Assembly: GCA_950063125.1 (NCBI GenBank)
Contig: CATLZI010000036.1
Location: 1 to 12,274 of the forward strand
Source of the DNA: an uncultured Porticoccus sp.
GTDB taxonomy: Bacteria; Pseudomonadota; Gammaproteobacteria; Pseudomonadales; Porticoccaceae
Direction of reading: 5' to 3'
DNA: 12,274 nt
Shown: positions 7,621 through 12,274 of the stretch, in pieces
How positions within the stretch are numbered: the stretch's first letter is position 1
How the letters are laid out: each line of letters opens with the position of its first letter
Translations under genes and position numbers: made by a program
Notes under the pieces: model-generated
What the model was told of the DNA's origin: nothing
Database searches by the model: none
What the model saw: the letters and a program-made list of their open reading frames with translations, nothing else

Positions 7621-9081
7621 CTAACGACCTTTCAGCTCCAGACGTCGGGCCATTTCCGCCATCACCAGCATATAAAGTTCATCCCCGAGATAGGCGTCCT
7701 CCACCTTGTAGTCAATGTTAGGGTTATCATTGATTTCAATTACGTAGGCCTGCTTGCCCTGGTGCTTGATATCGACGCCATATAAACCACTACCGATTAC
7801 CCTGGCGGCACGCAATGCAGCATCCAGCACCTCCCTCGGCACTTCGTAGGTGGGCAGGGTTTCAAATCCACCCGAGTTAAAGCGTTTGCTGCCGTGATTG
7901 TAGATTTGCCAGTGATTGCGTGCCATGTAGTAACGACACGCATACAGAGGCCGGTTGTTGAATACCCCGATGCGCCAGTCAAAATTGGTGTAGAGATACT
8001 CCTGCACCAATACCAGCGCAGTGGTTTTCAACAGCTCTTCCAGATGCGCCGACAACTCCCCCCGGTTAGCAGCTTTGAATACCCCTTTGGAAAACGAACC
8101 CTCGGGTATCTTTAATACCACGGGGTAGCCAAATTCCTTTTCAATGGCATCCAGGTCGTCGGGGTTGTGCGTGGAAAACACCTGCGTTTTGAGCGCGGGG
8201 ACACCGTTGTAGGTAAAGGCATCCTGTAAAAACACCTTGTTACAGCAACGCAAAATGGAGGTGGGATCATCGATCACGACCATCCCCTCTATCTCCGCCT
8301 TGCGGGCAAAACGGAAGGTGTGATGGTCGATAGCGGTGGTCTCACGGATGAACAGGCCATCATATTCGCCGAGGCGCGGGTAATCCCTGGCAGTGATCAG
8401 CTCCGCATTGATATTACACTTGGCGGCAGCCTTGATAAAACGGCTCAGGGCCTCCTTGTTACTGGGAGGCATCTCCTCCTTGGGATCCACTAATACGCCC
8501 AGCTCCCAGCGATAGGATTTCTTCTTTTTCGGGCTCTGCCAGCGTTTTTCGTTGAATTTTAGCAGCGCTTCCACAAATTTCGGGCGCTCCGCTTTTGGCA
8601 ATTTGTCCAGTGAAATGGCAACAATACTTTTTACTTGCCAGCCACCGGACCAGAACAACACGACTTTCAACATGGGGGCCGGGTACACAGAAAACAGTCG
8701 CTGCCCAAACCTGGAAAAACCGGGATCTGATGCAATCCCAAAATTCACATAAAACGTTTTTTTCTCTCCATCGCCTCCTGCATTGGAGCCGGACAACAGC
8801 AGTTCGCCAGTGATCCGCGACATGTACAACAACTTGCTGCGCAGATCATTGATCGTGTTCACCGAGGGCATCACTCGATGCCCCCGGGCCTCCGCCAGCA
8901 GGGAGCAGTAGTACCCCCTACTCAGATACTTTTCACTGTCGCACAGGTTGATCAGACTGAGCTTTTTCTCACCTTTTTTCGGGTGATCCTCCAGGTATTG
9001 TTCAAAACTGATGACCCGGTCATCGAAGCCAAAGCCTTTGATATCCTCGAGATCGTCCACCACCAGTAAAAGATTGGACAT
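7621..9081 (-). CDS. RimK-family ATP-grasp ligase with RLAN-type N-terminal domain
   Basis: A 486-residue protein in two parts. Residues 1-200 look like the RLAN domain (RimK-like ATP-grasp N-terminal): LINLCDSEKYLSRGYYCSLL at 44-62, then AEARGHRVMPS. Residues 275-486 are an ATP-grasp catalytic region: CNKVFLQDAFTYNGVPALKT (280-299), the nucleotide-binding strand PVVLKIPEGSFSKGVF (320-335) with Lys324, VQEYLYTNFDWRIGVF (359-374), and the metal-binding end GVDIKH...YVIEINDNPNIDYKVED with Glu449, Asn451 and Asn453. ATP-grasp enzymes join a carboxylate to an amine through an acyl phosphate. RimK itself adds glutamate to ribosomal protein S6, but this subfamily's substrate is not established. It could be a peptide, protein or small-metabolite ligase. 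No signal peptide is seen. It lies 197 bases downstream of ptsP on the same strand. The ATG at 9081 has only a weak AGAG site. I assign no gene symbol. Confidence 0.88.
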   Translation of the reverse strand: MSNLLLVVDDLEDIKGFGFDDRVISFEQYLEDHPKKGEKKLSLINLCDSEKYLSRGYYCSLLAEARGHRVMPSVNTINDLRSKLLYMSRITGELLLSGSNAGGDGEKKTFYVNFGIASDPGFSRFGQRLFSVYPAPMLKVVLFWSGGWQVKSIVAISLDKLPKAERPKFVEALLKFNEKRWQSPKKKKSYRWELGVLVDPKEEMPPSNKEALSRFIKAAAKCNINAELITARDYPRLGEYDGLFIRETTAIDHHTFRFARKAEIEGMVVIDDPTSILRCCNKVFLQDAFTYNGVPALKTQVFSTHNPDDLDAIEKEFGYPVVLKIPEGSFSKGVFKAANRGELSAHLEELLKTTALVLVQEYLYTNFDWRIGVFNNRPLYACRYYMARNHWQIYNHGSKRFNSGGFETLPTYEVPREVLDAALRAARVIGSGLYGVDIKHQGKQAYVIEINDNPNIDYKVEDAYLGDELYMLVMAEMARRLELKGR

Positions 9082-9105
9082 AAATTGTTTACTCTGTCTG
9101 TATTG

Positions 9106-9183
9106 TCAGCAAATACCGAGTGACGCTTTGAGGTTACCGGATCCCGGCAGCCTGTCGATCCACTTGATCATATCCTTTGACAT
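9106..9183 (-). CDS. Possible 25-residue small ORF before the ATP-grasp gene
   Basis: ATG at 9183 to TGA at 9106-9108 gives 25 residues that begin MSKDMIKWIDRLPG, contain a K-A-S-L-G stretch and end in cysteine. It ends 24 bases before the ATP-grasp start. It has no convincing ribosome site. The frame is open upstream almost to the ptsP stop, through the 12-base repeats, but with no ATG or GTG there. It may be a leader or small peptide, or simply chance. I do not recognise it. Confidence 0.2.
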   Translation of the reverse strand: MSKDMIKWIDRLPGSGNLKASLGIC

Positions 9184-9206
9184 CAATGTGTTAGTTAAAC
9201 GTATGA

Positions 9207-9277
9207 ACTCTCCAGTTGTGCTTGGGAGAGTGCCAAGGAGAGTCCCGGGGAGAGAGCCGGAAACCCGCCGTCTCCCC
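9207..9277. repeat. Three 12-base-spaced GGAGAG repeats with complementary flanking arms
   Basis: On the plus strand GGAGAGT at 9225, GGAGAGT at 9237 and GGAGAGA at 9249 repeat exactly every 12 bases. The inverse ACTCTCC lies at 9207-9213, and TCTCCCC at 9271-9277 pairs with GGGGAGA at 9247-9253. In leftward RNA (from ptsP toward the ATP-grasp gene) this reads: purine arm, three pyrimidine repeats, purine arm. Either outer arm can pair with more than one repeat. The first hairpin starts one base after the ptsP TAG. No U-run follows, so it is not a standard intrinsic terminator; it may stabilise the ptsP 3' end or act as a switchable leader. Confidence 0.6.
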
Positions 9278-9278
9278 G

Positions 9279-11519
9279 CTATTTAAACAGCTCATCCAGA
9301 CCGAGATTATCGAGTTCGAAGCGCACCAGTTTCCGTATATCCTCGGGATAGTGACAAGTGAGCGAATCGCGCGCCAGGCGCTCGGCAGTAGCAATGGGCA
9401 GTGTACGAATCAACCATTTCACCTGGGGTAATTTAGCGGCACTCATACTGAGTGTACGCATGCCGAGGCCGAGCAACAGGACCACTGCCACCGGATCCGA
9501 AGCCATCTCACCACAGAGACTGACCGGGATCCCAGCATCTTTGGCCAGCTTGAGAATGCGCTGAATCTCGAGCAGCACAGCGGGGTGCACATGGTCATAA
9601 CGGGCTGACACCCGGGGGTTGTCACGATCCAGCGCCAGCAGATACTGGCTGAGGTCATTGGAACCGATGGAAATAAAATCGATCTTTCCGGCCCAGAACG
9701 GAATCTGGGAAATAGCTGCCGGCACTTCCACCATAACGCCTAAATCAGGCCTGGTAACAGCGTAGCCCTCCGCTGTCAGTTGTTCCATGGCATCGAGAAA
9801 AATTTCGGAAAAGTCATCGAGCTCACTGGTGGAACTGACCATTGGCAGCAGAATTCGCAGATTGTCCATGCCCTCTGCTGCGCGCATCATGGCGCGCACC
9901 TGAGTCATCAGTAGCTGGCTGTTATCCAGGGTAAAACGCACCCCGCGCCAACCCAGGGCCGGATTTTTTTCATTGTCGACCGGGAAATAGGGCAATTGCT
10001 TGTCGCCACCGACATCCAGGGTCCGCATATGAACCGGCTTGCCTCGATAGGCATCCAGCACTTGCCGATAGACCCCGATCTGCTCTTCCTCGGAGGGGAA
10101 GCTATCGTGCACCATAAAGGGAATTTCTGTGCGGTACAGGCCCACACCCTGGGCACCGCTCAAAAGTCCCGGGGAAATATCTGCCAACAGCCCAGTATTG
10201 GTGTAAAGGGTCACGGCGATACCATCCGGGGTCACGGCCGGCAAATCGCGCATTTTTTCCAACTGCTTGATCAGCGCGCGACGATCATTCACCAACCGCT
10301 GGTACTCTGCCAGTACCGCATCACCGGGATTGAGCAGTACCTGACCATTGTTGCCGTCAACAATAATTTGGGCGTCATCAACCAGCCGACGCAACCGGCC
10401 GGTGCCCATGACAGCAGGAATACCCAGCGCATTGGCGAGCACGGCCGTATGGGACAGACCGGAGCCGTCAAAACAGACCAGCCCCACCAATTTGTCACTG
10501 GGGATCAGGGCAATATCGGAAACACTCACCTGAAAGCCCACCAATACGATGTTTGTATCAGGCGGAATGGCCACAGGCTTGATACCCCGCCAGGCGTTGA
10601 ACAACTTGTTACCCAGATGGTGAATATCTTCGTGACGGGCTTTCAGATAAGGGTCATCCATCTCCAGAAACAGTTCGGCAAAATGCTGCACTGCCTTGCG
10701 CAGCGATCCCGGTAACCAGTTGCCGCCACGAATGCCCTTCTCTACATAGGAGCAGAATGCGGGATCCTCCAGCAGCATATTGTAGGCGCTGAAAATACCG
10801 GCGACACTGCCGGATATCTCTTTGCCAAGGGACGCCTGCTCGTGATCAATTTGTGCCCGCACCACGGCAAGCAGTTTCTGCCAGTCCTCCACGGCACCGG
10901 GAATATCTTCACAGGGCGCATCGAGCACAGAGTAGAGTTCACCGTGATCGCTAATTTTGATATGACCGATACCGATACCGGGTGCACCCTTGACACCAGA
11001 CACCCGCTCGTTGAGGCCGATCATATCGCCCTGGGCAAGCGGACTGGTACCCAGCAACAATGCCAGATGAGCTGCCAGCGTCACTAAAAAGCCCTGTTCC
11101 TCCTCCGACAGTTCCCGGATTTCACGACCCTGAACCACCAGAACACCAATGACTTTACCGGCATGCACGATAGGCACACCACAAAAACTGTGGAACTGCT
11201 CTTCCCGTGTTTCTGCGACATAACAATATGAGGGATGTACTGTGCCATCGGCCAGATTGACCGGATGGCGACTGGTGGCGACCAGCCCCACCAGCCCTGT
11301 GCCAGGCGGCAACTTGACGTTGCGTACGGCTTTTGCGGCCAGACCGTGGGATGCCAGTAACAGCATTTCCCGCTGGTCATTCGCCAGGTAGAGGCTGCAC
11401 ACATCCACCGCCATGGTCTGACTGATAGACTCAACGATCAGGTTAACCTGATCAATAGGTGTATCAGCCGTCGCCACGGTCTGGACGATACGCGCTAACT
11501 CATGAACAACACTTTTCAT
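9279..11519 (-). CDS. ptsP: Phosphoenolpyruvate-protein phosphotransferase PtsP (enzyme I-Ntr)
   Basis: PtsP starts the nitrogen PTS: it autophosphorylates with PEP and passes phosphate to NPr (PtsO) and then EIIA-Ntr (PtsN), a regulatory chain linked to nitrogen status, potassium and envelope stress. The 746 residues (E. coli 748) comprise an N-terminal GAF sensor domain (about 1-160, VCSLYLAND and PPGTGLVGLV), the HPr-binding/phospho-histidine part with G-S-G-L-S-H-T-A-V-L-A carrying active His357, and the PEP-binding barrel with YRTEIPFM, LGWRGVRF and CGEMASDP. GAF plus EI distinguishes it from sugar PTS enzyme I. The ATG at 11519 lacks a clear ribosome site. In E. coli and Pseudomonas ptsP follows rppH/nudH; here it is instead the first gene after a divergent promoter region. 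The downstream gene on the same strand is the ATP-grasp ligase. Confidence 0.97.
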   Translation of the reverse strand: MKSVVHELARIVQTVATADTPIDQVNLIVESISQTMAVDVCSLYLANDQREMLLLASHGLAAKAVRNVKLPPGTGLVGLVATSRHPVNLADGTVHPSYCYVAETREEQFHSFCGVPIVHAGKVIGVLVVQGREIRELSEEEQGFLVTLAAHLALLLGTSPLAQGDMIGLNERVSGVKGAPGIGIGHIKISDHGELYSVLDAPCEDIPGAVEDWQKLLAVVRAQIDHEQASLGKEISGSVAGIFSAYNMLLEDPAFCSYVEKGIRGGNWLPGSLRKAVQHFAELFLEMDDPYLKARHEDIHHLGNKLFNAWRGIKPVAIPPDTNIVLVGFQVSVSDIALIPSDKLVGLVCFDGSGLSHTAVLANALGIPAVMGTGRLRRLVDDAQIIVDGNNGQVLLNPGDAVLAEYQRLVNDRRALIKQLEKMRDLPAVTPDGIAVTLYTNTGLLADISPGLLSGAQGVGLYRTEIPFMVHDSFPSEEEQIGVYRQVLDAYRGKPVHMRTLDVGGDKQLPYFPVDNEKNPALGWRGVRFTLDNSQLLMTQVRAMMRAAEGMDNLRILLPMVSSTSELDDFSEIFLDAMEQLTAEGYAVTRPDLGVMVEVPAAISQIPFWAGKIDFISIGSNDLSQYLLALDRDNPRVSARYDHVHPAVLLEIQRILKLAKDAGIPVSLCGEMASDPVAVVLLLGLGMRTLSMSAAKLPQVKWLIRTLPIATAERLARDSLTCHYPEDIRKLVRFELDNLGLDELFK

Positions 11520-11597
11520 AGCAATAATCGTTAACCATCAACATCCAATGGAAAAAACCCTTCAGACTACCGTTCTATTCAACAACACTCACTTCGC

Positions 11598-11626
11598 TAT
11601 TTAAGAGGATTGCGAAAAAACCACAA
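11598..11626 (-). promoter_or_regulatory. Candidate sigma70 promoter of ptsP
   Basis: On the minus strand TTGTGG (11626-11621) and TAAATA (11603-11598) are spaced by exactly 17 bases. Transcription would begin near 11590, about 70 bases before the ptsP ATG. Both boxes have two mismatches to consensus, so the call is moderate. Confidence 0.45.
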
Positions 11627-11702
11627 GGGGTATTTATCACGAGCGCCCGCCCGTAAGCGATGCAATATCTGCAAGATCAGCGTGAAGTAAACCGCAAAGC
11701 CA

Positions 11703-11732
11703 TTTACAGCAATCCACCTTAGATCCGATAAT
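11703..11732 (+). promoter_or_regulatory. Candidate sigma70 promoter of the 2OG-Fe(II) oxygenase gene
   Basis: TTTACA (11703-11708) and GATAAT (11727-11732) each match consensus at five of six bases, with an 18-base spacer. Transcription would begin near 11739, leaving a leader of about 22 bases before the ATG at 11761. Confidence 0.4.
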
Positions 11733-11760
11733 CGCACACCTCAATCCGGTTCGCACCACC

Positions 11761-12274
11761 ATGACATCCATCTCTGTCGACACACCTCCCGAACAGGAAG
11801 TCGAGCATCTCCTGTTTTCACAGATTGCCAGTGATCTCACCGTGAAAGGTTACACGGTTATTCCCAACGCCCTGCCCGGGCTATTGTCAGAAAAGCTGTT
11901 TGGCCAGATACAATCACTTCACAGCCATGATTTCAGCGAAGCAGGCGTGGGTCGCAATCATGATCAAACCCTGAACCGGTTTGTCCGACGGGATGCCATC
12001 CGCTGGATTGCAGGGGAAACATCACCGGAGCAACGCTGGCTGGAGTGGACCAGTCGATTACAGACATACCTCAACCGACACCTTTTTCTTGGCTTATTCT
12101 CTTACGAGAGTCATTTTTCACATTACCGTCCCGGCGATTTTTACCGCAAACATCTGGACGCCTTTCGGGGTCAGACCAACCGTCGACTCTCGACAGTGGC
12201 TTACCTGAATCCCGGCTGGATGCCAGACGACGGCGGCGAACTGATTCTGTTCAATGAAATGGGGGAACGGGAAA
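11761..12274 (+). CDS. 2-oxoglutarate/Fe(II)-dependent oxygenase, prolyl hydroxylase type, 3' end cut by window
   Basis: 171 complete codons are visible and run off the right edge with no stop. The segment LFLGLFSYESHFSHYRPGDF, then Y-R-K-H-L-D (His131 and Asp133), and R-R-L-S-T-V-A-Y-L-N with DDGGELILF form the first half of the double-stranded beta-helix core. His131 and Asp133 would be the first two iron ligands; the second histidine and the 2OG-binding arginine should follow 50-70 residues later, outside the window. This pattern resembles bacterial prolyl-4-hydroxylase-like proteins, one of which (PPHD in Pseudomonas) hydroxylates elongation factor Tu. That substrate is only a possibility here. 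ATG 11761 is the first start after an in-frame TGA at 11683-11685; the ribosome site is weak. It is divergent from ptsP with separate candidate promoters. Confidence 0.88.
   Translation, partial: MTSISVDTPPEQEVEHLLFSQIASDLTVKGYTVIPNALPGLLSEKLFGQIQSLHSHDFSEAGVGRNHDQTLNRFVRRDAIRWIAGETSPEQRWLEWTSRLQTYLNRHLFLGLFSYESHFSHYRPGDFYRKHLDAFRGQTNRRLSTVAYLNPGWMPDDGGELILFNEMGERE

Larger units (their letters stand above)
11520..11760. other. Divergent ptsP/oxygenase intergenic region
   Basis: 241 bases with candidate promoters for both directions (11598-11626 leftward, 11703-11732 rightward). The 9-base sequence GAAAAAACC occurs twice in direct orientation (11551-11559 and 11614-11622). A very short 18-codon reading frame at 11548-11604 has no ribosome site and is not supported. 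No RNA gene was recognised. Confidence 0.5.

Noticed and set aside
9082..9206. Promoter for the ATP-grasp gene
   Set aside because: I looked for sigma70 boxes in this stretch, but every -35/-10 pair had poor matches or wrong spacing (for example TTGCTG with TAAACA at 15 bases), so none is claimed.
9996..10715. Long plus-strand reading frame (239 residues)
   Set aside because: Antisense to the middle of ptsP, including the active-site His region. It has no recognisable motif or ribosome site.
11548..11604. 18-codon plus-strand ORF in the ptsP/oxygenase gap
   Set aside because: No ribosome site, no promoter placed for it, and it is very short; it is treated as chance.
11637..11840. Minus-strand 67-residue cysteine-containing frame
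   Set aside because: It overlaps the oxygenase start and promoter on the other strand and has no ribosome site or family resemblance. Its cysteines come from out-of-frame reading.

Overview
The window looks like chromosomal DNA of a free-living gammaproteobacterium. The gene order ribF-ileS-lspA-fkpB-ispH with rpsT divergent to it is typical of that class, and murJ placed between rpsT and ribF is the Pseudomonas/Cellvibrio-type arrangement rather than the enteric one. All recognisable proteins are close to the usual gammaproteobacterial lengths and keep their catalytic residues. Base composition looks even, in the mid-fifties percent GC by eye (not computed). I see no insertion sequence, prophage, CRISPR array, tRNA or rRNA.

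Positions 1-6955 hold a compact leftward (minus-strand) block, in transcription order: murJ (lipid II flippase), ribF (FMN/FAD synthesis), ileS (isoleucyl-tRNA synthetase), lspA (lipoprotein signal peptidase), fkpB (FKBP peptidyl-prolyl isomerase) and ispH (isoprenoid precursor synthesis, cut by the left edge). From ribF onward the genes are separated by at most 18 bases or overlap by one base, so they probably form one operon with translational coupling at lspA/fkpB and fkpB/ispH. The combination of murJ, lspA and ispH ties the block to envelope building (undecaprenyl carrier, lipid II export, lipoprotein maturation).

Positions 6956-7263 are a divergent control region. On its right, rpsT (ribosomal protein S20) runs rightward from a good sigma70 promoter, uses a GTG start, and ends in a very strong symmetrical terminator shared with the convergent gene beyond it.

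Positions 7621-11519 hold two leftward genes. ptsP encodes the nitrogen-PTS enzyme I (GAF plus EI domains). Downstream of it lies a RimK-like ATP-grasp ligase with an RLAN-type N-terminal domain, whose substrate is unknown. The 197-base gap between them is the most unusual non-coding stretch in the window. It has three 12-base-spaced pyrimidine-rich repeats flanked by complementary arms, followed by a possible 25-residue small ORF just before the ligase.

Positions 11520-11760 are a second divergent promoter region. At the right edge a 2-oxoglutarate/Fe(II) oxygenase of the prolyl-hydroxylase type runs rightward and is cut by the window end.

Most of the window is ordinary housekeeping. The candidates for something less described are the orphan RLAN ATP-grasp ligase with its repeat-rich leader and small ORF, and, more weakly, the truncated oxygenase. 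I do not claim a new system; the evidence only justifies a second look.
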